NCBI GenBank assembly: GCA_963777325.1
Contig: CAVZQE010000018.1
Coordinates: 496,001 to 560,000, forward strand
Direction of reading: 5' to 3'
Length of the DNA: 64,000 bases
Source of the DNA: JAFAXA01 sp963777325
GTDB taxonomy: Bacteria; Pseudomonadota; Alphaproteobacteria; Acetobacterales; Acetobacteraceae
The notes beneath the pieces are model-generated. The model was given only the letters and a program-made list of their open reading frames with translations. It did not search any database and was not told the DNA's origin. The translations under genes and the position numbers were made by a program. Of this stretch, positions 17,431 through 26,282 are shown one piece after another; within the stretch, counting starts at the first letter, position 1; the number at the start of each line of letters is the position of its first letter.

Positions 17431-17860
17431 GCGTTTAGGGGATTAGCTTAGGTCCGTCAACTCCTGAGTTAGAACCTTCTGGCCTAAGGTGTCCGGCTTC
17501 CCAGGTAACACTGCACCCGAGATCATCAAACCGTAGCTCGAGTTAAGTTTCTTATCCCCGCAGGGGATTGAGGCTGTCAGCCGCCTCCCGCTGTGTAGGC
17601 GCTCAGTTGCACGAGCAATTTGTCCAGGAACACCAGGCGGCACGGCATCGGGCCGCCTCGACTTGTTTCCATGGCCGAGGACGATGCAGCGCTGGTCGAG
17701 CAGTGGGCAACATCACTCCGCTATCACAAAGGTTGCATTTGAGGATGCTTCCGATCAGCCCATTAACTGTGGGCTTGCTTCGGCACCGCTCGTGTAGTCA
17801 TAGGCCGCACGCGAGAGATATTGCTTGCCATCGCGCAACGGTTGTGTTGCTCTTTCGTCC
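17431..17860. other. Gene-poor segment of the acquired islet
   Basis: No reading frame here has coding character. It contains small inverted repeats (AACTC-ct-GAGTT at about 17459; ATCCCC-gca-GGGGAT at about 17553) and A/T-richer sequence than the surroundings. It may be a remnant of the element that brought the dndB-like gene. No integrase, tRNA end or flanking repeat was found. Confidence 0.4.
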
Positions 17861-18637
17861 ATGTCCGCCGCGTTCGCCCTTCCGAGCCTCGCCTTACGGT
17901 TCGCCGCCGCGATCGATCTCCTGTGCCGGGGTCTCACGGTCAGCCTGCCGCAGCACCGGGATCGGGCGCCGCTGATTTTGCCTGCCTGGATGCGGTTGCG
18001 CCGGTCGCTCGCGCGCTTTGCCGCGCTGGTCGCCGCACTGCAGGCCGGACGGGCGCCCGCGTCGCGTGGATCGACGGCGAGCATGCCGCCGGGTGGCTCG
18101 AAGCCGCGCCTATGGCCGGCACCTGCCAGGCTGCCCTGCGGATCGGGCTGGCTGCTCCGGCTGGCCCCCGCCCTGGAGACGCGGCTCGGTCGCGCCGAGA
18201 TGGACAGCCTGCTCGCCGCCCCCGAACTCGAGGCGCTGCTTGCGCAGGCGCCGCAAGCGGGGCGCATCCTCCGCCCGCTCTGCCGGGCGCTCGGCATCGG
18301 CCTGCCGCCATCGCTGCGCCTGCCGCCCCGCGCCCGTTCGCGGGGCCGTCCCGATACCTCCGGCGGCACGGACCGCGTCGAGGGGGCCGGCGGCACGGTG
18401 CCGGCGCGGGGGGTTGGCTGCCGTCCGGCCGGGTGGCTGACCCGGCCCGCCTCGCAGCTACGGATCGCCGCCGGAATCGGAGGAAGCGCTCGTCCTGGCG
18501 CTGCTCCGTCAGGCGCGCGCCGGCCCGACCGGAGCCTGACGGATTCCGGGCCGCGACGAAACCTCTCCGATGATGCCGGGAACGCGCGCGCATCGCTGCC
18601 CGGTCGCTTCGAGCCGCCGGGCGAGCCGTGTCGCTAG
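17861..18637 (+). CDS. Conserved hypothetical protein of Acetobacteraceae type
   Basis: The protein has 258 residues. The central block, from RLPCGSGWLLRLAP through LLAAPELEALLAQAPQAGRI to LRPLCRALGIGLPPSLRLPP, matches the pattern of a small uncharacterised family I associate with Acetobacteraceae. A helical N-terminal part (LARFAALVAALQAG) precedes it. Beyond residue 165 the protein is Arg/Gly/Pro-rich and poorly structured, so its end is less certain. Third positions are strongly G/C. There is no clear ribosome site, and an earlier start at 17825 is possible. Its stop overlaps the convergent degP stop in a shared CTAG. Confidence 0.55.
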   Translation: MSAAFALPSLALRFAAAIDLLCRGLTVSLPQHRDRAPLILPAWMRLRRSLARFAALVAALQAGRAPASRGSTASMPPGGSKPRLWPAPARLPCGSGWLLRLAPALETRLGRAEMDSLLAAPELEALLAQAPQAGRILRPLCRALGIGLPPSLRLPPRARSRGRPDTSGGTDRVEGAGGTVPARGVGCRPAGWLTRPASQLRIAAGIGGSARPGAAPSGARRPDRSLTDSGPRRNLSDDAGNARASLPGRFEPPGEPCR

Positions 18638-20259
18638 CCGGGCTGACGATCCTGGTTCGCGCCCGCCTCGCCGATCGTGAGCGGCACCCAGCGCGGCGCG
18701 CCTGCCTGGCCCTGGATCAGCATCAGCACGGATTTGCGGTTCTGCTTGCGCACCGTGTCGAGCCGGCTCTGCACCTCAGCGGGCGAGTTCACGGGTTCCG
18801 GCGGCGATCCCACCTCGACGATCACGTCGCCGGGCTTCACGCCGCGCTCGGCGGCGGAGCCGCGCGCGTCCACGCTCGTCACCACCACGCCCTTCTGGTC
18901 GGCGCCGAGTTGGAACTTGTCGCGTGTCTCCTGGGTGATGGGCGCGACCTGCAGCCCAAGACCGGACAGGTCCGTCTCGGTCGTCTTGTTCGGCTTGCTA
19001 GGCGCGTTCGGGGCGGCGTTGGCGACCTTCTGATCGTCCGGCAGTTCGCCCACCTTGGCCTGCAGCGTCATCTGCTTGCCGTCGCGCCAGATCTCGACGG
19101 GGACGCTGATGCCGATGGGCGTCTCGGCGACGATGCGCGGCAGGTTGCGCATCTCCTTCACGTCCTGGTGGTTGAACTTGGTGATGACATCGCCGTTCTG
19201 GATGTGCGCGGCATCCGCCGGTCCGCCGTCGTTCACCCCCGCGACCATGGCGCCCTCCGGCTGCTTCAAGCCGAGGCTGTCGGCGATGTCGGGCGTCACC
19301 TGCTGGATGCGCACGCCGAGCCAGCCGCGCCGCGCATGGCCATACTGCCGCAGCTGGTCGACGACGGTCTTCGCCATGTTGGCGGGGATCGAGAACCCGA
19401 TCCCGATCGAGCCGCCGGACGGCGAATAGATCGCCGTGTTGATGCCGATGACCTCGCCGTCCATGTCGAACAGCGGTCCGCCGGAATTGCCGCGATTGAT
19501 CGCGGCGTCGGTCTGGATGAAGTCGTCGTACGGACCCTGCCGGATGTCGCGGCCGCGCGCGGACACGATCCCCGCCGTCACCGTCCCGCCGAGGCCGAAC
19601 GGGTTGCCGATCGCGAGCACCCAGTCCCCGACCCGCTCCTTGTCGCTGTCGCCGAACTGCACGGATGGCAGCGGCTTGTCCGACTTGACCTTGAGCAGGG
19701 CGACGTCCACCCGGTCGTCCCGCCCGACCACCGTCGCCTTGAGCACGGTGTTGTCCTGCAACGTCACGGTCACCTCGTCCGCGCCCTCGATGACGTGGTT
19801 GTTCGTGACCACGTAGCCGGCCGGATCGACGATGAACCCGGACCCGAGGCTCTGCATCTTGCGCTCGGGAGCGGGCGGTTGCTGCTGCCCCTGCGGGCCG
19901 GGTTGCCCGGGCAGACCGGGACGGCCGCCCGGGCGGTTGCGGTCGAGGAAGTCCTTGAAAAACTGCTCGAAGGGGGAGCCGGGCGGAAACATCGGGATTT
20001 CCGGGCCGGGCATCCCGCCGCGCGCCACGACCGAGGTCGAGGAGGAGATGTTGACGACGGCCGGCAGCAATCTCTGCGCGAGATCGGCGAAGCTGTCGGG
20101 CGCGGAGCGGGCGAAAGCGGGCGACGGTTCAAGCACTCCCACTCCGAGCGTCGCCGGTCCGGCGAACGCCGCCAGCGCCGTCACGGCAAGGACCGCCGCC
20201 CGTGTGCCTCGTGTGCGGCGACGAGGACCGGCCGGCAGGCGCGGCGAAACGAGACGCAT
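18634..20259 (-). CDS. degP: Do-family periplasmic serine endopeptidase (DegP/HtrA)
   Basis: A periplasmic protease and chaperone for misfolded envelope proteins. The 541-residue protein has an Arg-rich signal peptide with a likely cleavage after AFA (residue 50). The trypsin-like domain has His155 (TNNHVIEG), Asp185 (RVDVALL) and Ser259 (RGNSGGPLF). Two PDZ domains follow, beginning near RRGWLGVRIQ and LGLQVAPIT. A long Gly/Pro/Gln linker (about residues 108-132) sits in the LA-loop position. GAGGAAA lies upstream. It follows hflC on the same strand, the hflK-hflC-degP order common in alphaproteobacteria. Confidence 0.95.
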   Translation of the reverse strand: MRLVSPRLPAGPRRRTRGTRAAVLAVTALAAFAGPATLGVGVLEPSPAFARSAPDSFADLAQRLLPAVVNISSSTSVVARGGMPGPEIPMFPPGSPFEQFFKDFLDRNRPGGRPGLPGQPGPQGQQQPPAPERKMQSLGSGFIVDPAGYVVTNNHVIEGADEVTVTLQDNTVLKATVVGRDDRVDVALLKVKSDKPLPSVQFGDSDKERVGDWVLAIGNPFGLGGTVTAGIVSARGRDIRQGPYDDFIQTDAAINRGNSGGPLFDMDGEVIGINTAIYSPSGGSIGIGFSIPANMAKTVVDQLRQYGHARRGWLGVRIQQVTPDIADSLGLKQPEGAMVAGVNDGGPADAAHIQNGDVITKFNHQDVKEMRNLPRIVAETPIGISVPVEIWRDGKQMTLQAKVGELPDDQKVANAAPNAPSKPNKTTETDLSGLGLQVAPITQETRDKFQLGADQKGVVVTSVDARGSAAERGVKPGDVIVEVGSPPEPVNSPAEVQSRLDTVRKQNRKSVLMLIQGQAGAPRWVPLTIGEAGANQDRQPG

Positions 20260-20339
20260 CGGATGGTTTCCTCGGTACTGAGCCAGGTGCGGCGGCATAT
20301 GGGGCAGGGTGGCAGAACGCGCAATGCGCCGACGGTCGT

Positions 20340-21221
20340 TCAGGGCGACGGCGCGGGCGGCCCGTTCTGCAGCAGCTTCAGGAAGTCGTTGTCCGGCGTC
20401 AGGACCAGCCGCGCGCCGTTTCCGGAGCCGAAGGCCGCGCGATACGCCTGCATCGTGCGCCAGGTGGAGAAGAAGCCCTGGTCCTGGGCGTAGGCCTCGG
20501 CATAGGTCCGGCTGGCCGTGGCCTCGCCTTCGCCGCGTAGCTGGTCGGCCTTGGCCGCCGCCTCGGCGAGCAGCACGGTGCGATCGCGCTCGGCGTCGGC
20601 GCGGATGCGGGCGGAGGCTTCCGCGCCCTCGGCCCGGGCCTGGGCCGCGATGCGCTCGCGCTCGGACTGCATGCGCTTGAGGATCGCCTGCGTGTTCTCG
20701 TCGGGCAGATCGGCCCGCCGGATCCGCACATCCTCGACCGACACGCCGAAGCCGCGCATCTCTCCGTTCACCTGGTCCCGGATCGCGGCCATGATGTGCG
20801 CGCGGTCGGCGGAGAGCACCGCGAGCAGCTGGTTGTTGCCGAGGACGCGCCGGAGCGAGGACGAGACGATCGACCCGAGCCGCCCGTTCAGATTCTGCTG
20901 GATCGCGCCGATCGCCTGATAGAAGCGGAGCGGGTCGGTGATCCGGTACATGGTGAAACTATCGACGATGACGCGGCGCTGATCGCTGAGGATCACCTCC
21001 TCGCCGGGCATCTCGAAGTTCTGCAGCCGCCGGTCGAAGCTGATGACGTCCTGGATGAGCGGCACCTTCGCGTGCAGCCCCGGCTGTTCGATCACCCGGA
21101 CGGGGCGGCCGAACTGGGTGACGAGAACCTGCTCGGTCTGCCGCACCGTGAACAGCGTCAGGCTGGCCGCGATCAGCAGCACGACCAGAAGCGCCGCGAG
21201 CGGGATGGCAAGGCGTCTCAT
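20340..21221 (-). CDS. hflC: Protease modulator HflC
   Basis: The product is an SPFH/band-7 membrane protein that forms a cage with HflK around the FtsH protease and tunes its activity. The 293-residue protein has one N-terminal membrane helix (LAIPLAALLVVLLIAASLTLF) and a periplasmic SPFH domain. A long helical stretch rich in Arg/Glu/Ala (MQSERERIAAQARAEGAEA) precedes the GARLVLTPDNDFLKLL tail typical of HflC. Its start overlaps the hflK stop by four bases (ATGA), so translation is coupled. Confidence 0.96.
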   Translation of the reverse strand: MRRLAIPLAALLVVLLIAASLTLFTVRQTEQVLVTQFGRPVRVIEQPGLHAKVPLIQDVISFDRRLQNFEMPGEEVILSDQRRVIVDSFTMYRITDPLRFYQAIGAIQQNLNGRLGSIVSSSLRRVLGNNQLLAVLSADRAHIMAAIRDQVNGEMRGFGVSVEDVRIRRADLPDENTQAILKRMQSERERIAAQARAEGAEASARIRADAERDRTVLLAEAAAKADQLRGEGEATASRTYAEAYAQDQGFFSTWRTMQAYRAAFGSGNGARLVLTPDNDFLKLLQNGPPAPSP

Positions 21222-22438
21222 TGGGCGGCCCTCGGCTGGCTTGCGGAAGCGGCTGCGCCGGATGGAGCGGGAGGAGGAGCGACGGGAGCGCCAGCCGCCG
21301 CCGCGTTCCCGGTGTCGTTCAGCGGCAGGAACGGCACGAGGCCGCGAAGATTGCTGTCGACGACCACGCTCGGCGTGTGGGACATGAAATCCTGCATCGC
21401 TTCCAGATACATGCGCTGCAAGGTCACGTCCTTGGCTTGGCGGTAGGCGGCGAGCACGCTCAGGAATCGCCTGGTCTGGCCGGTCGCCTCGACGATGCTC
21501 GCCTGCTTGGCGCCCTCGGCTTCCGCGACGACCCGCGCCGCCGCGCCGCGCGCGCGCGGTACGATGTCGTTGCGGTAGGCCTCGGCCTCGTTGCGCATCC
21601 GGTCGGCGTCGGTGTTGGCCCGCTGCACGTCGCGGAAACTCTCGATAACGGCTTGCGGCGGATCGACTTTCTGCAACTGGACCTGGGTGATCTCGACCCC
21701 GACGCCGTAGGAATCGAGGATCGTTTGCACCTCCTTCATCACGTCGGTCTCGATCGCGGCCCGCAGCTCGGTGAGCGCCGGCTGGATCGGCGTGCGCCCG
21801 ATCACCTCCCGCATGGCGCTCTCGGCCACGGCCTTGATGGTGACGGCGGGCAGGCGGGTGTTGAACAGGTAGGCTTTCGCGTCGCGGATGCGCCAGAATA
21901 CCGCGACATCGATGTCGACGATGTTTTCGTCGCCGGTCAGCATCAGGCTCTCTTCGGGCAGGTTGCGGGCGGCCGCGTCGCGCGGCGAGCCGCTGCCCGC
22001 GTCGCCCCCGGCGGAGCGATAGCCGATCTCGATCCGGTTGATCCGGGTGACGGCGGGGCGCAGCACGCTCTCGACCGGCCAGGGGATGTGGTAGTTGAGG
22101 CCGGGCAGGGTGGTGCGGTCGAACGCGCCGAAGCGCAGCACCACGCCGATCTCGTCCGGCTGCACCCGGTAGAACCCGCTGGCCAGCCAGAGCACGACGG
22201 CGGCGGCGGCGAGCAGGGCCGCGCCGCGCGCGCCGGCATTGCCGCCACCGCCCGGCAGCACGCCGCGGAGGTAGCGCTGCAGGCGGGCGATGATCTGGTC
22301 GAGGTCGGGCAGCGGGTTCTGGCCGCCCGGCCCCCAGGGGCCCTTGCCGCCGGGCGGCTTCTGGCCGTTGCCGCCCGATTGTCCGCCCGAGCCGCCGGGA
22401 TTACCCCACGGGCTCTGGCCGCCGTTGTTCCAAGACAT
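21218..22438 (-). CDS. hflK: FtsH protease activity modulator HflK
   Basis: The product is the partner of HflC in the HflKC-FtsH complex. The 406-residue protein opens with a Gly/Pro/Asn-rich cytoplasmic region (about 50 residues) typical of HflK. A membrane helix near residue 75 and the SPFH domain (YRVQPDEIGVVLRFGAF, YHIPWPVE) follow. Then come the coiled-coil stalk and an Ala/Pro-rich C-terminus. It is the first gene of the hflK-hflC-degP run and is divergent from mrp. Confidence 0.96.
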   Translation of the reverse strand: MSWNNGGQSPWGNPGGSGGQSGGNGQKPPGGKGPWGPGGQNPLPDLDQIIARLQRYLRGVLPGGGGNAGARGAALLAAAAVVLWLASGFYRVQPDEIGVVLRFGAFDRTTLPGLNYHIPWPVESVLRPAVTRINRIEIGYRSAGGDAGSGSPRDAAARNLPEESLMLTGDENIVDIDVAVFWRIRDAKAYLFNTRLPAVTIKAVAESAMREVIGRTPIQPALTELRAAIETDVMKEVQTILDSYGVGVEITQVQLQKVDPPQAVIESFRDVQRANTDADRMRNEAEAYRNDIVPRARGAAARVVAEAEGAKQASIVEATGQTRRFLSVLAAYRQAKDVTLQRMYLEAMQDFMSHTPSVVVDSNLRGLVPFLPLNDTGNAAAAGAPVAPPPAPSGAAASASQPRAAQ

Positions 22439-22587
22439 GGGGAGCGTGAGACTCCATCAATCCTCCGCCTTCCAGCCGCCGGGTGGCGGGCGTTGGCGGA
22501 TCGCGCCGTATGCGTCATACCCGCTTTAGACCAGGGCAGCGACGGCTGCGCGGTAGTAGGCACAGCCAGGACGGGGTTGGCAAGCGA

Positions 22588-23730
22588 ATGACTGAAGCGG
22601 CAACAGGCGTGCCCACGGATGCTCCCACGGGTGAGGCGCTGCGGGACGTGCTCCGGACGGTGGACGACGCCCCCAGCGGACGCGATATCGTCAGCGCCGG
22701 TCTCGTCGAGGCGGTCGAGGTGCGGGGCGGACTGGTCCAGGTCGCGCTCCTGACCGACCGTGCCCGCGCCCCTGCGATGGAGGCCGTCCGGCGTCAGGTG
22801 GAGACGGTGCTGGCCCGCGTGCCCGGCGTCACCAACGTCACCGTTGTGCTGACCTCGCATAAGCCCGCACCCGGCTCGCCGCCGTCTCCTTCCGGCGGTC
22901 ACGCGCATCCCGCCGCCCAGAAGGGCGCGCTGCTGCTGCCGGACGTGCAGGCGATCGTCGCGGTCGCCTCCGGCAAGGGCGGCGTCGGGAAGTCGACCGC
23001 CGCCGTCAACATCGCTGTCGCCCTGGCGCGGCAGGGGCTTCGCGTCGGCCTGCTCGATGCCGACATCTACGGCCCGAGCCTGCCGCGCATGCTGGGCGTC
23101 GCCCGCAAGCCGGAGGTCAGGGGCGACCGTATGATGCCCCTCGCGGCCTGGGGGCTGAAAGCCATGTCGGTCGGCTTCCTCGTCGAGGAGGAGACCCCCA
23201 TGATCTGGCGTGGCCCGATGGTGATGGGCGCGCTCGAGCAGATGATGGGTCAGGTCGAGTGGGGCCCGCTCGATGTGATGATCGTGGACATGCCGCCCGG
23301 CACCGGCGACGCGCAGCTGACGATGGCGCAGAAGGTGGCGCTCGCGGGCGCGGTGATCGTCTCGACCCCGCAGGACATCGCGCTGCTCGACGCAAGGCGG
23401 GGGTTCCGCATGTTCGAGAAGGTGCGGGTGCCGGTGCTCGGCATCGTCGAGAACATGAGCGTGTTCTGCTGCCCCAATTGCGGCCATCGCGCCGAGATTT
23501 TCGGCCATGGCGGCGCGCGGCTGGAGGCGCAGCGGCTCGGCGTCGATTTCCTGGGCGAAGTGCCGTTGCTGCTCGACATCCGCACCTCCGGGGACGCCGG
23601 CGCGCCTGTGGTCGCCGCCGCGCCGGACGGTCCGGCGGCGCAGGCATTCGGCGAAATCGCCCGTGCGGTCTGGGCCAAGGTGGGCGGCAAGGGCGCGCCA
23701 TCTTCCGGACCGCGCATCGTCATGGGCTGA
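22588..23730 (+). CDS. mrp: Mrp/NBP35-family iron-sulfur carrier ATPase
   Basis: This 380-residue P-loop ATPase delivers Fe-S clusters to apoproteins (ApbC/Mrp). An N-terminal MIP18/DUF59 domain spans about residues 12-90, then a His/Pro linker. The deviant Walker A ASGKGGVGKST lies near 127-137, DADIYGPSLPRMLG is the switch region, and VDMPPGTGD is the Walker B region. The cluster-binding CxxC lies in FCCPNCGH. The ATG at 22588 is preferred. An upstream extension is open but overlaps the hflK promoter region. Confidence 0.95.
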   Translation: MTEAATGVPTDAPTGEALRDVLRTVDDAPSGRDIVSAGLVEAVEVRGGLVQVALLTDRARAPAMEAVRRQVETVLARVPGVTNVTVVLTSHKPAPGSPPSPSGGHAHPAAQKGALLLPDVQAIVAVASGKGGVGKSTAAVNIAVALARQGLRVGLLDADIYGPSLPRMLGVARKPEVRGDRMMPLAAWGLKAMSVGFLVEEETPMIWRGPMVMGALEQMMGQVEWGPLDVMIVDMPPGTGDAQLTMAQKVALAGAVIVSTPQDIALLDARRGFRMFEKVRVPVLGIVENMSVFCCPNCGHRAEIFGHGGARLEAQRLGVDFLGEVPLLLDIRTSGDAGAPVVAAAPDGPAAQAFGEIARAVWAKVGGKGAPSSGPRIVMG

Positions 23731-23846
23731 GGCAGAGGCTGGTCGCTCCGGAGATGTTCGTGACTGCGCAACTTTTCCCGGGGTAGGTTGTCTCCCATGA
23801 ACGAGGGTCCGACCATCCGCCCGCGAACACGGGCACCCTGGAGCGC

Positions 23847-24131
23847 ATGGAAGTGAGCGGCAACGGCGCGGACCTGGGCGCGATCTACCAGGCGGTCCTG
23901 GCGGTCGCGGCCGAGCTGCGTGCCTTCCGGGCGGAGGTGACAGCCGAGTTCGGCAAGGTGCGTGCGGAGTTCAACAGTGAGTTCGGCAAGGTTCGGGCGG
24001 AGATCGCCGATCTGCGACAGACGGTCGCGGATTACCACGAAGCGGTCATCGGCCACTGCGTGCCGATCGGCGAGCTGGACGAGCGCGTGAGCCGACTGGA
24101 GCAGGAGCGCGAGCCGCCCGAGGCCGCCTGA
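23847..24131 (+). CDS. Small coiled-coil hypothetical protein
   Basis: The protein has 94 residues, nearly all helical. A near-repeat (VTAEFGKVRAEF, then NSEFGKVRAEIADL) and a C-terminal heptad region (LDERVSRLEQERE) indicate an oligomeric coiled coil. GGAG lies just before the start. I do not recognise a family. Small coiled-coil proteins of this sort are frequent next to Uma2 genes, and one lies 2 kb downstream. Confidence 0.6.
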   Translation: MEVSGNGADLGAIYQAVLAVAAELRAFRAEVTAEFGKVRAEFNSEFGKVRAEIADLRQTVADYHEAVIGHCVPIGELDERVSRLEQEREPPEAA

Positions 24132-24214
24132 CCCCGCTGCGGCGCTTGCGTCAGCGGAATGTTCATGGAAGTAGCGCGTAGTGCCCCCGGCGTTTCGGCG
24201 CGGGAGGGCTTGCG

Positions 24215-26272
24215 ATGCATGACGAGTGGAGTGGAGTCCGGGCTGTGGAGACCGAGCCTTCCCGGCCTGCATGCTCGCCCGTCAGCGTCATCATTCCGGC
24301 CTACAACAGCGCGGCGACCGTCGGGCGCGCGATCGAGAGCGCGCTTGCGCAGACCCGCCCGCCCGCCGAGATCATCGTCGTCGATGACGGATCGTCGGAC
24401 GACACCGCCGCGGTCGCGGCGTCGTTCCCGCTACCCGTGCGGCTGCTCCGGAAACCGAACGGCGGACCGGCTTCGGCCCGCAATCTCGGTGCAAGCGTCG
24501 CGACGGGCGAGTGGCTCGCGATGCTCGACGCAGACGACTGGTGGTTCGAGGACAAGCTGGCCCGCCAGCTCACGCTCGCCGCGCCGGACATCGGGTTGAT
24601 TCACGCGCTCGCGCCGCACTCGCGGAGGCGCGTGCCGGGCGAGGTGACGCTTGCCGATCTGTGGAGCGCCAACCTCCTCATCAACTCGTCGGTGTTGATC
24701 CGCCGCCGCGTCTTCGAGCAACTCGGCGGCTTCGACGCGTCGCCGGACATGATCTGTATCGAGGATTACGCGCTGTGGCTGCAAGTCGCGGCGGCGGGAT
24801 ACCGGATCGTGACCTGCCCCGAGATCCTGGTCCACTACACGCGCGGCATCGGGCTGTCCTCGCCCTCGGAGCGCTTCCTCCGGGCTTCTCTGCACCATGC
24901 GGAAAGGGCCGGGAAGGCCCTTTCGCTTCCGGGCAAAGCGATCGCCCGCAAGCGTGCGGCGGTCATCGACGGGTTCGCGCGCACGGCCCTCTTTGAGCGC
25001 AGGCTCGGGGACGCGCGCAGGCTGTTCGCCGAGTCGTTCCGGGAGCAACGGTCGGCCGCAACGGCGGCGCGGTGGGCGTGCGCGCATTTGCCCCGAAGAA
25101 TCCTGAATGTTCGCCGCGAGGCGATCGCGCAGCTCGAAGCGCGGGCGGGCCGACGCCCGCCGCGTTTGTTCGGCGAAGCGGTTGAGCCGGTCGATCTCGG
25201 GTCGCTCGGCCCGTACCTGCTCGTCGTCATCGACGCCGAGGAGGAGTTCGACTGGAGCGTGGTGCCGCCCGCCGTCACCAGCCTTCGTTCCATGCGGGCG
25301 CAGCATCCGGCGCAGGCGATCCTGAGCCGGTACGGGGTCGTGCCGACCTACGCCGTGGACTACGCGGTCGCCGCCGACCCGAACGCCGCCGCGCCGCTGC
25401 TCGACTATCTCGCGGACGGCGTGTGCGAGATCGGCGCGCAACTCCACCCGTGGGTCAACCCGCCGCTCCTGGAGGAGCGTACCACCCGCAACTCCTACGC
25501 GGGCAATCTCTCCCCCGAACTGGAAGCCGAGAAGCTTGGCGTGCTGACCCGCATCATCGAGGACGTGTTCCGGGTCCGGCCGGCGCTCTACCGCGCCGGT
25601 CGCTACGGCATCGGGCCGCATACGGTGGCGACCCTGGCCAGGCTAGGCTACGAGGTCGATTGCAGCGTGCGCCCGCTCTTCGATCTGCGGGAAAGCGACG
25701 GGCCTGATTTCGTCGCGGCGCCCGCCGGTCCGTGCTGGATCGGGCCGGAGCGGACGGTTCTGGAACTCCCGGTCACGGTCGGCATGACCGGCGCGCTCGC
25801 CCCGGCGGGACGGGTGCTGGCGCCGCTCGTCTGCGGGCGCGGCGCGCCGTGGCGGGTTCCGGGCCTGCTCGCGCGGACCGGCCTGCTCAACCGGGTGCAG
25901 CTGACGCCCGAGGGCACCTCTCTCCAGGAGGCCAAGGCCCTGACCCGCACGCTGCTCCGGCAGAGGCGGGCGCCCGTGTTCACGGTCAGCTATCACAGCC
26001 CCTCGCTGGAACCGGGCAACACGCCCTATGTGCGCTCGGCGGCCGATCTGCGGCGGTTCCTGGGCTGGCTCGACGGCTATCTCGAGTTCTTCCTCTCCGA
26101 GCTGGGTGGTGTCGCGACCACGCCATCCGGCCTGTTCCGGCTGGCCAGGCGCATCTCCCGCGCCGGCGTCCCCCCCGGCGTTCCCCCCGGCGTCCCCCCC
26201 GGCGTCCCCTCGGGCGTTCCCTCGGGGCGGGAGCGGGCAGCCATCACTGCCGAAAGCGAGAACGTGTGCTAG
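24215..26272 (+). CDS. GT2 glycosyltransferase fused to a polysaccharide-deacetylase-like domain
   Basis: This 685-residue two-domain protein starts with a GT-A family 2 transferase (about 20-250). It has VSVIIPAYNSAATVGRAIESAL, VVDDGSSDDT, the DxD-type MLDADDWW, and an acceptor-side IEDYALWLQ. From about residue 330, LLVVIDAEEEFDW opens a NodB-like barrel. ILSRYGVVPTYAVDYAV, EIGAQLHPWV, LYRAGRYGIG and FTVSYHSPSLEPG are consistent with a polysaccharide-deacetylase fold. The C-terminus holds a GVPP/GVPS repeat. It probably builds or modifies a surface glycan. GGGAGGG precedes the ATG. Confidence 0.85.
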   Translation: MHDEWSGVRAVETEPSRPACSPVSVIIPAYNSAATVGRAIESALAQTRPPAEIIVVDDGSSDDTAAVAASFPLPVRLLRKPNGGPASARNLGASVATGEWLAMLDADDWWFEDKLARQLTLAAPDIGLIHALAPHSRRRVPGEVTLADLWSANLLINSSVLIRRRVFEQLGGFDASPDMICIEDYALWLQVAAAGYRIVTCPEILVHYTRGIGLSSPSERFLRASLHHAERAGKALSLPGKAIARKRAAVIDGFARTALFERRLGDARRLFAESFREQRSAATAARWACAHLPRRILNVRREAIAQLEARAGRRPPRLFGEAVEPVDLGSLGPYLLVVIDAEEEFDWSVVPPAVTSLRSMRAQHPAQAILSRYGVVPTYAVDYAVAADPNAAAPLLDYLADGVCEIGAQLHPWVNPPLLEERTTRNSYAGNLSPELEAEKLGVLTRIIEDVFRVRPALYRAGRYGIGPHTVATLARLGYEVDCSVRPLFDLRESDGPDFVAAPAGPCWIGPERTVLELPVTVGMTGALAPAGRVLAPLVCGRGAPWRVPGLLARTGLLNRVQLTPEGTSLQEAKALTRTLLRQRRAPVFTVSYHSPSLEPGNTPYVRSAADLRRFLGWLDGYLEFFLSELGGVATTPSGLFRLARRISRAGVPPGVPPGVPPGVPSGVPSGRERAAITAESENVC
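26165..26224 (+). repeat. Five 12-bp tandem repeats encoding GVPP/GVPS
   Basis: GGCGTYCCCYCS-type units run five times without interruption and encode Gly-Val-Pro-Pro three times and Gly-Val-Pro-Ser twice, from residue 651 of the GT2/deacetylase protein. The units differ only at third positions and in the last codon. In-frame copy-number change would only alter linker length. Confidence 0.85.
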
Positions 26273-26282
26273 AAGTAGCGTC

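Noticed and set aside
17553..17567. ATCCCC-gca-GGGGAT followed by TTGAGG, similar to part of a CRISPR repeat
   Set aside because: Only one copy is present, with no regular spacing and no cas gene in the window.
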